Assembly: GCF_042186555.1 (NCBI RefSeq)
Contig: NC_133326.1
Coordinates: 437,284,846 to 437,348,845, forward strand
Length of the DNA: 64,000 nt
Direction of reading: 5' to 3'
Source of the DNA: Aquarana catesbeiana
Lineage: Eukaryota; Chordata; Amphibia; Anura; Ranidae
The number at the start of each line of letters is the position of its first letter. Within the stretch, counting starts at the first letter, position 1. Shown in pieces: positions 44,390 to 56,100 of this stretch. A model generated the notes under the pieces. The model was given only the letters and a program-made list of their open reading frames with translations, made no database searches and was not told the origin of the DNA. The position numbers and the translations under genes were made by a program.

Positions 44390-45208
44390 TGGCACCTCAT
44401 GGCAAAGAACTCTCTGAGGATCTGAAAAAGAGAACAGTTGCTCTACATGGAGATGGCCTAGGCTATAAGAAGATTGCCAAGACCCTGAAACTGAGCTGCA
44501 GCACGGTGGCGAAGACCATACAGCGGTTTAACAGGACAGGTTCCACTCAAAACAGGCCTCGCCATGGTCGACCAAAGAGGTTGAGTGCACGTGCTCAGCA
44601 TCATATCCAGAGGTTGTCTTTGGGAGATAGACGTATGAGTGCTGCCAGCATTGCTGCAGATGTTGAAGGGGTGGGGGGTCAGCCTGTCAGTGCTCATACG
44701 CTGCACACTGCATCAAATTGGTCTGCATGGCTGTCGTCCCAGAAATAATCATCTTCTAAAGGTGATGCACAAGAAAGCCCACAAACAATTTGCTGGCGAC
44801 AAGCAGACTAAGGACATGGATGTCCTGTGGTCTGATGAGACCAAGATAAACTTATTTGGTTCAGATGGTGTCAAGCGTGTGTGGCGGCAACCAGGTGAGG
44901 AGTACAAAGACAAGTGTGTTTTGCCTACAGTCAAGCATGGTGGTGGGAGTGTCATGGTTTGGGGCTGCATGAGTGCTGCTGGCACTGGGGAGCTACAGTT
45001 CATTGAGGGAACCATGAATGCCAACATGTACTGTGACATACTGAAGCAGAGCATGATCCCCTCCCTGGGAGAGACTGGGCCGCAGGGCAGTATTCCAACG
45101 TGATAAGGACCCCAAAGGTAAAGGTGATGGACTGGCCAAGCATGTCTCCAGGCCTAAACCCTATTGATCATCTGTGGGGCATCCTCAAACGGAAGGTGGA
45201 GAAGTGCA
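44390..45208 (+). pseudogene. Tc1 transposase, copy 2, frameshifted
   Basis: From ATG 44390: SEDLKKRTVALHGDGLGYKK, a paired-type HTH, then RHGRPKRLSARAQHHIQRLS. A frameshift lies near 44695. The catalytic part follows with LWSDETKINLFG (first Asp), GGGSVMVWGCMSAAG and IEGTMNANMYCDIL. A deletion of about 45 bp and a shift hit the second Asp region near 45105, and the Glu motif reads IDHLWG (Asp instead of Glu). The last part of the gene is beyond the foreign block at 45465-45600. Confidence 0.88.
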
Positions 45209-45346
45209 AATTTACACTGTTATACAAGCTGTACACTCACTACTTTACATTGTAGTAAAGTGTCATTTCTTCAGAGTTGTCACATGAAAAGATATAATAA
45301 AATATTTACAAAAAATGTGAGGGGTGTACTCACTTGTGTGAGATAC

Positions 45347-45356
<10 letters not shown>

Positions 45357-45405
<49 letters not shown>
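45357..45405. repeat. (TA)n microsatellite inside Tc1 copy 2
   Basis: About 24 TA units in the foreign block. Confidence 0.9.
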
Positions 45406-45407
<2 letters not shown>

Positions 45408-47271
45408 TCAAATACACTGCCACTAACTGAATAACCTGCCTGCTTAATCTTACTCAAGCTATGGGACATCCACCAGCTCCGTGATGTTATCATGGAGGAG
45501 TAGAAGAGGACTCCAGTGGCAATCTGTGAAGCTCTGGTGAACTCCATGTCCAAGAGGGTTAAGACAGCACTGGAAAATAATGGTGGCCACACAACATATT
45601 GACACTTTGGGCCCAATTTGGACATTTTCACTCACTACTTTACATTGTAGCAAAGTGTCATTTCTTCAGTGTTGTCACACGAATAGATAGCATAAAATAT
45701 TTACAAAAATGTGAGGGGTGTACTCACTTTTGTGAGATACTGTATGTCCGAGCTTCTTGGATGAACATGACAATTTTAAATTGGCAGTGGACAACCAGAC
45801 TTTGTCTCCTATTTGAACTTTTATATCTCCTCTTCTTTTCCTGTCAAATAATTTTTTATTGTCTTGCTGTGCTTTAGAAATGGCATCTTGCAATACCTTG
45901 TTGTTAGACTGAAGAGCACTTATCCTTTCTTGGACTGCACGAACCGAGGAATTAGGCAAGATGTCGGGTAGGAAGACTGGGAAGTACCCATAATTTGCAA
46001 AAAACGGGGCTTGTCCTGTAGCTGAGTGAACTGCATCATTGTATGCAATATCTGCCAGGGGTAAAAGTGATGCCCAGTCATCTTGGGCAAAGGATGAGAA
46101 GCACCAAAGGTATTGTTCCAGAGTCTGATTTGTTCATTCTGTTTGGACATTTGTCTGTGGGTGATAGGCTGACGAGAAACAGGTTTCGATCTTTAGTATC
46201 CTGCAAAGATCTTTCCAGAATCTGGACTTAAATTGTACCCCTCGATTGGAGGTAATGCTGCTGGGTACCCTGTGGAGTCTAACCACTTCCTTGATGAAGG
46301 TACAAGCAGTCTCTGTTGCTGAGGGGGTTCCTAACATAGGAACGAAATGGGCCATCTTTGGTAATCTGTCAACAATCACAAAGATTATGGTGAATCTTTT
46401 GGATGGTGGAAGCTCAACGATAAAGTCCATATTGATCATTTCCCAGGGCCTCTTGGGAATAGGTAAAGGCCTTAACAGACCCCAGGATTTGTTTTTATCA
46501 TCCTAGTTTTGGGTGCAAACCTCACAGGTACCAACATAATCCTTGCAATCGGACCTTAAACCTGGCCACCAAAAGGCCATTGCACTAGTTCCACTGTCTT
46601 GGTTACCCCAAAATGTCCCACCAAGGGATGGTCATGACACAGGCTAAGGATCTTGGGGCGCAGACTTGGGGGTACAAACACCTTTTGGTTGTGCAGGAAT
46701 AACCCCTCTTGTTCCTGGAAGCAAACACCTGGTGGTAAAACAGGCCTCATGGATGCCTATTTAAACTGGGTGATTAGATCTACTTGTAGCAGCAGAAAAC
46801 TTTGGGTGGCAGGATTGTGTCTGCCTGGTGATGTTCTTCGTCGTCTGGGTACATGCGAGTTAACGCATCAGGCTTGCCATTCTTGGAATCCGGTCTGTAG
46901 GTGATATGGAAGGAGAAACAGGAAAAGAATAGTGCCCACCTGGCTTGACAAGGTCTTAATCGTTTGGCTGTTCTGAGGTACTTGAGATTCTTGTGATCGG
47001 TAAGGATCAAAATGGGGTGAGCTGCTCCTTCCAGCAAGTAACGCCATTCTTCTAAGACTGTCTTTATGGCCAATAACTCCCAGGCTCCCACATCGTAATT
47101 CCTTTCTGTGGGGCTGAGTTTCCTAGAAAAGAAGGCAATGGGGTGTAACAGAGACTTCATTCCCTGGCACTGTGACAGGATGGAACCCACGGCATGCTCC
47201 GAAGCATCCACCTCGAGGTCATATGGTGCTGCAGGATCTGGAAGTTGCAAAATAGGTGCTGCGGTAAACAA

Positions 47272-48448
47272 CCACTTAAGGACCAGCCTCGTTTTGGAAT
47301 TTAGGTGTTTACATGTTTAGAACAATTTTTTTTGCTAGAAAATTACCTAGAACTCCCAAACATTATATATTGTTTTTTTTTCTAATACCTTAGAGAATAA
47401 AATGGCGGTCATTGCAATACTTTTTTTCACACCGTATTTGCGCAGCGGTCTTTTTTTTGAAAAAATTCACTTTTTTGAATAAAAAAATTAACAACAGTAA
47501 AGTTAGCCCAATTTTTTTTTATATTATGAAAGATAATGTTACGCCAAGTAAATTGATACCCAACATGTCATGCTTCAAAATTGTGCCCGCTCGTGGAATG
47601 GCGTCAAACTTTTACCCTCACAAATCTCCATAGGCGACGTTTAAAAAATTCTACAGGTTGCATGTTTTGCGTTACAGAGGAGGTCTAGGGCTAGAATTAT
47701 TGCTCTCGCTCTAACGATCGCTCTAACAATACCTCACATGTGTGGTTTGACCACCGTTTTCATATGCAGGCGCTACTCACGTATGCGTTCGCTTCTGCAC
47801 GCAAGCTCGTCGGGGCAGGGCGTTTAAAAAATTTTTTTTTTTATTTTTCTTATTTATTTTACATGATTTTATTTATTTTTACACTGTTTTTTATTTTAAA
47901 AAAATGTGTCACTTTTATTCCTATTACAAGGAATGTAAACATCCCTTGTAATAGAAAAAAGCATGACAGGTCCTCTTAAATATGAGATCTGGGGTCAAAA
48001 AGACCTCAGATCTCATATTTACACTAAAATGCAATAAAAAAAAAAGTCATTTAAAAAAATGACATTGAAAAAAATGTGCCTTTAAGACGTATGGGCGGAA
48101 GTGACGTTTTGATGTTGCTTCCGCCCTGCAGTGTCATGGAGACGAGTGGGCGCCATCTTCCCCTCACTCGTCTCCATGCACAGCTAGGCAACAGACACGA
48201 TCGCCTCCACCGTTGCCCACGGCTCCGGTAAGAGGCGGAGGGCACCGGATCACGGCGGGGGGGGGCCCTCTTCCGCCACCGATAAAAGTGATCTCGTGGC
48301 GAATCTGGCACAGAGACCACTTTTATCTTGTAGCCGACCGCCGGCCGAAAACAGGGATACCGGGGTTATGGCAGCTAGCTGCTGCCATAACAACGATATC
48401 CGTCCCCAAAAAAGGGATGTACATCGGCGTGCGGCGGTCGGCAAGTGG
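47272..48448. mobile_element. piggyBac-type MITE in gypsy 2, 1.2 kb
   Basis: Ends CCACTTAAGGACC and GGTCGGCAAGTGG are imperfect inverted repeats. The right end abuts TTAA (48449-48452), the piggyBac target; the left site is mutated (TAAACAA). No transposase. A GC-rich terminal part (48180-48440) includes a palindrome around GATAAAAGTGATCTC / GACCACTTTTATC. Confidence 0.6.
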
Positions 48449-48449
48449 T

Positions 48450-49781
48450 TAACTGATCAAATGCTGCTTGTGCTGCAGATGTGAGCTGGGACACAGGAGA
48501 GTCAGTATGTACACCCAGAAGGGCTGCAGGTCCCATAGGAATGGGGTGAAGGCAGGACTGCTGGCAGTAGGTGGATGGAAAAGTCATTTCCCCTGATCCC
48601 AAGTTTATATGCGGATTGTGGGCTTGTAACCAGGGAATGCCCAGGATAACAGGAAACAGAGGAGACGGAATAATGTCCAAGTGTAAGTATTCCCGATGAC
48701 CGGTATCAGATATAGCCAACAGTGGGCTAATCTTGTGCTTTATAAGCCCAGACCTGAGATGGGATCCATCGGTCAGATGGATGGATAACTGGTGCGTCTT
48801 TGCTTGCAAAGGGACTTGATGATGTTGGGCAAAGTCCTTGTCCATGAAGTAGCTGCAAGCTCTGGAATCAATGGCTGGTACTTGGATTTTTTCTCGGGGA
48901 TCTGAAGTGATAGGAACAGGGTGATATGAGCAGATCCCTTTCCCACAGAACAGTTAGCAAGGTAAATAGAGGGAACGGTCTTGGTCTTTGTGGGCCTCAC
49001 AAGGCAGTTTTGAAGGTAATGTCCCGCTACCCCACAATATAGACACAAGTTTTTTCTGGTGTCTTCGCAGCTTTTCTTCAATAGTGAGTGGAAGTGAATG
49101 GAAGTCCTAGTTGCATGAGCTTTGACCGTGGGTTCATGGGTACAGTATAGTGGTTATGCCAGCTCTTTCTGTTCTCCTTTCTCTGAACCTACGATCAAGC
49201 TGGATAGCAAGACCAATGAGGCTATTGAGGGAACTGGGGACCCCCACTTGAGCAAGTTCATCTTTGAGATCTTCAGACAGGACAAGGCGGAATTGATGCC
49301 GTAGGGCTGCATCATTCCAACCCGTATCAGAGGCCCACAGGCGGAATTCTGCAACATAGTCCTCAGCGGGTCGGTGACCTTGCTGTAGGGTATAGAGGGT
49401 AGACTCTGCAGTGGCTGTTCTCTGGGGTCATCGTAGAGCTGAGCCATCGCTTCAAAAAACGAAGAGAGAGAGTGTCCAAGATTGTACTGTTCCATTCCAG
49501 GAGCTGATGGGACCATGACTGTGGTTCACTGAGTAAAAGGAATATAACAAAACCCACCTTTGTGGTTTCAAGTGAGAAAGTTCTTTACGTTGCAGGGCAA
49601 AGTAAAGTTCACAAGAGTTCTTAAATGCCCGGAACTTGTGCTGATCGCCTGAAAATCGCTCTGGTGCAGGAACTCGGGGTTCCAGTGGTGGTATAGTTCC
49701 TGTGGATGTGGGTAAAGTCTGTTTAGACATGGAGTAGCCAGGTACTGTAGCAGGTGCAAAGGTTACTGAGGTAGAGGTCAT
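48450..49781 (-). pseudogene. Gypsy 2 gag and protease
   Basis: From 49781: EPRVPAPERFSGDQHKFRAF, the gag core also seen in gypsy 1, with frameshifts at about 49600 and 49450. The zinc knuckle CLYCGVAGHYLQNC is at 49050. The protease region follows (48900-48560) with ILGIPWLQAHNPHINLGSGE. Just after it the frame jumps to QLTSAAQAAFDQL, a motif that normally follows the RT, so the entire RT domain has been deleted. Confidence 0.85.
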
Positions 49782-49887
49782 GTATTGGATGTGACCCTCT
49801 AGCTAGAGGTAGCATTCTTGCAGGGTAGCATAGCATCTCCAGAGGTGAAGCCCCTCTCTCAATCTCCGACATCTGGCTGAGTGGTAC

Positions 49888-50413
49888 TGTAACGTACCTG
49901 GTGGAGATCGAGCTGTAGAGAGAGCTTCTCTTGCACCTCCTGTCCAACGCCCCTGATAGATATGACAGGGAGTGTAGGACATAGAATGGCACAAGGGCTG
50001 GTATAGCCGGTGGCACCAGCTGAGGCTTGACAGGAACCCGATGGCCGTAGATCACTGGACAGGCACTGGGAACTGAAACTCTGGATCAGCAAGCAGAGGT
50101 GCCAGGGGGTCATCAACAGCCGGGCAGAGCAGGTACAGGAACGCGAGACTGGAGCCAAGACAGGATACAAGCCGGGTTCGGTACACAATAGGGCAGCAAG
50201 GTACAGGAGCATGAGACAGGAGCAGAGTCAAACACAAGCCAAGGTCACAGGTAGGCAGGTGGAAGTCCAGAGGAGGGTGCAGGTAAAGCTAGGTCAAACA
50301 CAGGTAAACTGGAACAGATCAGGGCACAGGTCAACAGGAACAAGCTGAAAGACCACTATGTAATGTGTATGTGTCATTGCTCAGTTTAAATAGGCTGTCT
50401 GGCATCAGTAAGT

Positions 50414-50464
<51 letters not shown>

Positions 50465-50581
50465 CACCTGCTTGCGCCCGCAAGCGCTCATGATTGCGCC
50501 AATACTGTTTCTCTTTGTGCACACACTGGTGTGCTCACGCCTGCGCGCCAATGAGCATTTGTTAACCGGACTTCTTTTACA
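49888..50581 (-). repeat. 5' LTR of gypsy 2
   Basis: 694 bp with a TG microsatellite at 50417-50460. Confidence 0.85.
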
Positions 50582-50586
50582 CACTG

Positions 50587-52104
50587 TGTTACCTATTGGG
50601 GCAGTGTCATTCTGGCCTATATAAACCATGCAAACGGAAAGGAACCCCCACAAGTGCTTTGGGGGAAAGACGGCCAAATGAGTGATACAAAATGCAGTGT
50701 CAAGGGTTAACAAAAATGTATTGCTTTAATAAAGATATGGGTACTTAGTAAGTAACCCTACAGAATAGGGCAACCGTATCCAAAAAACAAAAAGACAAAA
50801 ACAGTGACATTAAACACATAGCAAATAACATATACTATCGTCCGGACACCAGATGATCAATGTGCAGGTGGTCAAACCACAGTGATCGCCGTATTAGAAT
50901 ATTATAAGAAATCTTAGATGATATGGCTTAGCTACCTGCACAAAGGTCCCTGGGGGATCAAGCCACTGGAGGGCTGAGAAGATGGATAATGGGGAAGGAG
51001 ATGGACAGGGATGAAGGTAAAATCGGACTAAATTTAAAGGAACAAGAGAATGCCAATGTCTTCAGATATAGTCCAAGCTGGACACACCATCCAATCCAGA
51101 ATTGACAAAGGTCACAGTTTAGGGATTATGTCAATTCATTAAATTCATGTGCGTGCAGCACCGGCATCAGTCCTTATGGATAACTATTCCAATGCGTTAA
51201 TGTGGCATATGAATCCTAATCAAAGATTCCTACGGCCTTCAGTGCTCATATAGACAATCAGCAACAATTCTGGAAGCAATTGCCATGGAGAAAAGCCGAT
51301 AATCCCAATGCAAATAGAATTGTGTACAACATCTCCACTGGTCGCCTAAACTGCCATGCCTATGGGATAGATGGGCGGTTAGCAGATTGGCTTATTATGC
51401 TGGGCAGGTGATGTTGGATGCGGTTCACCAATTGCTCCTTATCAAGGCGTCTCCGCCACGGCTAACCCCCAGTGCTTGATCTTAAAATGAACATATTGTT
51501 CTTGTTTTTTTGTTCATATAGCAAACTTTTCATTTAAAGGGATAGACTCAAAAGAGTTTATTAATCATGTTAGGGATTTTTTAAAAGATATAGAGAAGGA
51601 ATAATTGAAAAAAGACGTAATAAAAGAGAGAAGAAAAAGAAAAGGACTTTAAAGAGAGGGGAAACACCTAGTACAAATTGTAAGGAAATTAGAACAAAGG
51701 AACACACAGACAGGTGGACAGACTAGAACACCATTGCTATACAAATCCATGTATGTATATAGGGTCTTGCACAGACTTTTCAATCTTGACCGAGGGGAAA
51801 CCCTAAAGAAGATTAATTCAGCCACACAGAATAACCCCTAGATAGTATCAAAAAGAATAATAATCAAGAATACTGATTAAAAATAAAAAATTGATACCAA
51901 TAATGATAATGGGGTTTTATTTCAAAATACCGATGTGGACAGAAAGTGTGTTCAATGAGGGGCATCATTTATTTCTAGAAACTCACATTGTTGGTTTATA
52001 AGGGCTCACAGTAAGAAGACAAAGAGGGGGGGTCCAGCGAAAGCATGCGGGGGTAATGCTCCCAAGATAGAACCTCCTCGTCACGAGAAAACGTATATAG
52101 TAGT
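50587..52104. other. Unassigned intergenic DNA
   Basis: No coherent ORF, known terminal repeat or inverted arms seen. 51600-51680 is purine-rich. It could be an old Penelope-like or unknown repeat. Confidence 0.5.
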
Positions 52105-52610
52105 AGTCCTGGTGTCAGTGTAGCGCTTGTGTACTCATTGTTGGATGCTTTTTCCCTGCACGCTGAAACTGAAAAGGGCTCCAGGAGGGGAGATTGCATC
52201 ACTTCCTGTACCTGCGTTTACATTACACAGGCACAGGAGGATCTGTCATTCGCCAGAACCAATCAGCAGGTCCAGGCCAGAAATCATTGGCCTGGACCAG
52301 AAGACTAGGGATGAGCTTGATGTTCGAGTCGAACATAAGTTTGACTCGAACATCGGGCGTTTGCCTGTTCGCAGAACAGCCAACATTATGGGGTGTTCGC
52401 GGGAAATTTGAGCGCCGCGGAACACCCCATAATGCACTGCGAGATCACAGTGCATTGCTGTATGATGATTGCCCAAAGCATGCACCTGACCTGCATGCTT
52501 TGGCCAATCACAGCGCTCATTGTACCGGCGGAGGAGCTCCGTGTGATCAGCGCTGTACAGAGATGATCCATTGGACGGGTTGCCATCCATTATAAAGAGG
52601 GTTCCCTCAC
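52105..52610. repeat. piggyBac-type repeat with a second hAT-type insertion
   Basis: 52105-52305 matches 40331-40351 plus 42365-42540. At 52306 a hAT-type element of the 40360 family starts (TAGGGATGAGC) at a different target site. Its right end was not found. Confidence 0.6.
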
Positions 52611-53133
52611 GGTTCTGGACACGTTTGGAGTTCTGCTGCCATCCAACTGGGAGGTCCTTTCATTTTTATTGCCTGTTGGTGATACAAGCTTGATTGACTC
52701 ATCGAACATATGTTCTTATGAGTTCAATCTCTCTGGTAAGCCTTCATTCTTTCCATGTGGAGGGTCCATCACACTCAATTCTCTGCATGAGTTATCCACG
52801 TGGTGATTAGGAAATTGCATGCAACCTTTGGATTAGCAACAATTTTCCGTATTTGAAGTGACATCTGAAGATCACCAGAGACTGTATTTTTGCACATTGT
52901 GGACGGATATAGACTTACTTTTTTCTTTTTCTTATTCTTGTTATATATACGTTATATCATAAGCTTGCAAAATCTCTAGCGCTACACTTGTTTGTGCACG
53001 AGAAAATGGTGTAAAACTGCGCTATAAGAACCAAAGCAATTAGAACTAAATAAAATAAAAAATGGTAGCAGGATGACTGACATCCAACTAACAAGTAGGG
53101 AGCAGCAATTAGTATGTACACATCAATACACAT
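52611..53133. other. Unassigned, Penelope-like flavour
   Basis: TAGCGCTACACTTG near 52977 resembles the terminal regions of the Penelope-like elements in this window. No gene. Confidence 0.3.
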
Positions 53134-56100
53134 GCAAATCAAGAAAAATTTAAAAAATCGCGCTACCCTTGAAGATTAAATCATGCTATAAACATGTAAA
53201 TGTATGACAACCTGTGTGATAATAATAGCATGCAGATGATAAAATACAGTGATAAATTAATATATAACGTGAACAATGATAAATATTCAGTGATTGGTGG
53301 GCATTGATCACAAACGATCAGTGATAAATAAGCAATTTGGTGTGATGAACACCAGTGAGATATAAAAAATAATGTAAAAAAGTCCAACACAGTTGCATAA
53401 ATCAATACCAAAAAATATATAACAAATGTCCAGTGATCAAAAATTATTGAAAAAATGATCAGTGGTCAATGAGCAATATAGCAAAGTAAACACCAGTGAA
53501 AAATAAAAATAAAAATAAAAAATAAAAATATAAATAAAAATTAAGGTCCAACAAAATGGCATAGATCTGTGAATCAATATTGTGTCCCAATCAAAAGTGA
53601 GATCCACCACCACAAATCAATGGGAATGCACCCTTACCAGAATACCATGATCCCCCATTACAGAGGATCAGGGAAGGCATGTGATGTACTAAACCCCGGC
53701 TCCATGGGACAGCAGGCAGACACCAGATGTTAGGAAATCACCTAAGGTAGCTCGAACCAGCAAAGCAAGATCGTGGTACATAGGAGAAAATAGATGCTCC
53801 AATAGGGTAAAACCAACGATATTTTATTAAAAAGACAAGTAATGCACTTACACGAAATTGGATGTATAAAAACCGAACGTCTGTTGCACCGGCCGGAGCA
53901 CAAACAGACAGCCCGTTCCAACTGGAGACACGGATGGAGTGCGAGGTGAGGTCAGCGCGTCGCTCCGCCCTACGCGTTTCGTAATAACTTACGTCGTCCA
54001 GGGGCACGGGCGGCACGATGCGTCACCTCTAATATGTAACCAGAAAGCGTGGCAAGCCTCGTTCTGAGCCGACACATGGTTATGCGCATGCGCAATAGCG
54101 CAATGACAATATATCCCACGTAAATAGAGTTTGAACGCTCAGGTGAGGCTAAAAAGCTTAAACCAGAAAGTGTAATGGGACCAATTGGTGAACACAATCT
54201 AAATGTACAGGATCAGTATAAAATATGTTAAAATGTGTTAGAAAGGGGGCAAGTACATTAACGAATCCTGTCCCCATCCACCGGAACTAACTCCAGTGTG
54301 TCTAGAGGTGTCACGTCCAAATTGACCTCGGACAACCTCATACGGCCTCTAGTGGTCAATTTAAAATGGAACCAAAAAAGCTATAGGTTGTTAAAAGAGC
54401 CCCACATTCATGACAAAAGGAAGGCGATAATGTAAACCACCATAGTCTGAAGAGCTATAAAGAGGTATTATAGACACATAAATCAAACTATGTCGCCCAA
54501 ATTAATCTTTAATCATTTTAAAAAACCGTCGCAAGTCAATTAATAAATATGAAGGCTCAGAACAGGGGCCGACAGCCAAACATATACACTAATGTGCAGA
54601 TTGATAGTAACCATAGCCATCAGTAAAACCGACAAAATACATAAGGTACAAATCATAAACCTAATAAGTACATGTAAGTAATGACACAAATCAACATTTC
54701 AAGAATTATTGATAAAAGCGTTGACATCAACGTCTATATTTAAGCCATAGGGTGCAAAGGTTTTAAACGATATACCCAGGACATTTCTAATTTAGAAATT
54801 TCCCTAACCAATGAGCTGCCCCTCCAATGGGGTATATATTTGTCTATCCCCATATAAAGTGTCTTAGAGGGGTCCCTATGGTGTACCTCATCATAATGCC
54901 GGGAGACTGAATGGTTTTTAAATCCCCTTCTGATGTTACCAATGTGCTCATTTAATCTAACCTGAAGGGCCCTTTTAGTCCTCCCCACATATTGTAGCCC
55001 GCAAGGGCATTGGATGAGGTACACGACTCCCTCGGAGGAGCAAGTGATGAATGGTTTGACTTGAAAAGAACGTGAAGTGCTAGTAGAGACAAATTCACAA
55101 ATCTTTCTATCCCTACAGCTATTAAGGGAGCAAACCTGACACTTCTTGCATCGGTAATAACCGGTGAGGTCTGTGTTCTCTTTGGGGATCCTGAATGCTG
55201 GGAGCAATTCTGTTGCCAAGAGAGGAAGCTCCCTTAAAAACCACCTGTGGCTTATCAGGTAGTAAGCCCTTCAGAACCTGGTCATTGCCAAGTAAATGCC
55301 AGTGTTTCTGGATTAACCTTTTAATCGTGTGTGATTGTACTGAGTATGTGGTGATAAAGGGTAAAGAAACTTTGTTGTCCATCTGCTGTTGTGGTTTGTC
55401 CACCAAAAGTGATGGCCTGTCCATCCCTCTCACCTTATCCACAGTTTGGGCCAATGAATGTGGATCATAGCCCTTTTCCATAAATCTGCTTGACAGAACA
55501 GCTGCCTGTCTATCAAAAACAGCAACTTCAGTGCAGTTGCGCCTTAGTCTCGTAAATTGGCCGAACGGAACAGCTCTAAGCCAAGGCTCATAGTGGCAAC
55601 TGTCTGAGGATATGTAAGAATTTCGATCTGTCGACTTAAAAAAAGTTGACGTGATGAAGTTCCCCTCTTTCACAGAAATTGTTAAATCCAGAAAGTTAAT
55701 TTCCTCTCGGCTTACTTCAAAATTAAATCTGATACCCCTATCGTTAACATTGAGCAGTGTCATGAATTCCAACAGGTCAGACTCAGTGCCGTCCCAAAGG
55801 AGAAGGACGTCATCGATGTACCTAGCCCACAGAACCACCTCTGGTCTGTTTTGGGCCTCGATGACATCCTCCTCCCACTTGGCATATTTAGCCCCCATAG
55901 CCACACCCCCATCTTGTCTGAAGAACTGTTGTTCGAACAGAAAATAATTGTGCGTCGCAGCAAAGCTCAATAACTCGATAATAAAATCGATCTGTGTTGG
56001 GATAAGATTTGAACCCCTTTCCAAATACAACCTAACAGCCTCCAAGCCTAATTGATGAGGGATAATGGTCTAAAGCGACGTCACGTCAGCCGTTACTTAC

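Larger units (their letters stand above)
44017..45742 (+). mobile_element. Tc1-like element, copy 2, mosaic
   Basis: Ends CAGTATCTCAC...GTGAGATACTG with TA on both sides inside the gypsy frame, so it is one insertion. Within it, 45209-45465 is a foreign block: a Tc1 right arm plus (TA)n plus 55 bp of flank that matches the flank of Tc1 copy 3 (57215-57480, reversed). Normal Tc1 sequence resumes at ACATCCACCAGCTCC. Confidence 0.88.
43680..47271 (-). pseudogene. Gypsy 2 RNase H, integrase and chromodomain, split by Tc1
   Basis: From 47271: TAAPILQLPDPAAPYDLEVD with the first RNase H Asp, then LEEWRYLLEGAAHPILILTDHKNL. Integrase parts at 46750-46556 and 46439-46134 show MDFIVELPP, a changed SNRGVQF (Asn where Asp is catalytic) and TNVQTE followed by a TGA. 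The C-terminal part (45959-45745) stops at KKLG where Tc1 copy 2 begins and resumes at RYIGPFPVKRQ (44010). The chromodomain EEYEVETIVDYRK with LIEWKGYG ends near 43740. Several frameshifts. Confidence 0.88.
42968..50581 (-). mobile_element. Ty3/gypsy chromovirus 2, minus strand
   Basis: LTRs at 42968-43632 (3') and 49888-50581 (5'). On the minus strand they start TGTAAAAGAAGTCC. The minus-strand GGGGGGCAA before the 3' LTR matches the tract of gypsy 1, and the proteins are of the same clade. Gag, protease, RNase H, integrase and chromodomain are recognisable but the RT domain is missing. Insertions: Tc1 copy 2 (44017-45742) and a piggyBac-type MITE (47272-48448). No certain target duplication. 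Confidence 0.88.

Noticed and set aside
45465..45742. A separate fourth Tc1 element
   Set aside because: TA duplications and the continuous gypsy frame show that 44017-45742 is a single insertion with a foreign block inside.
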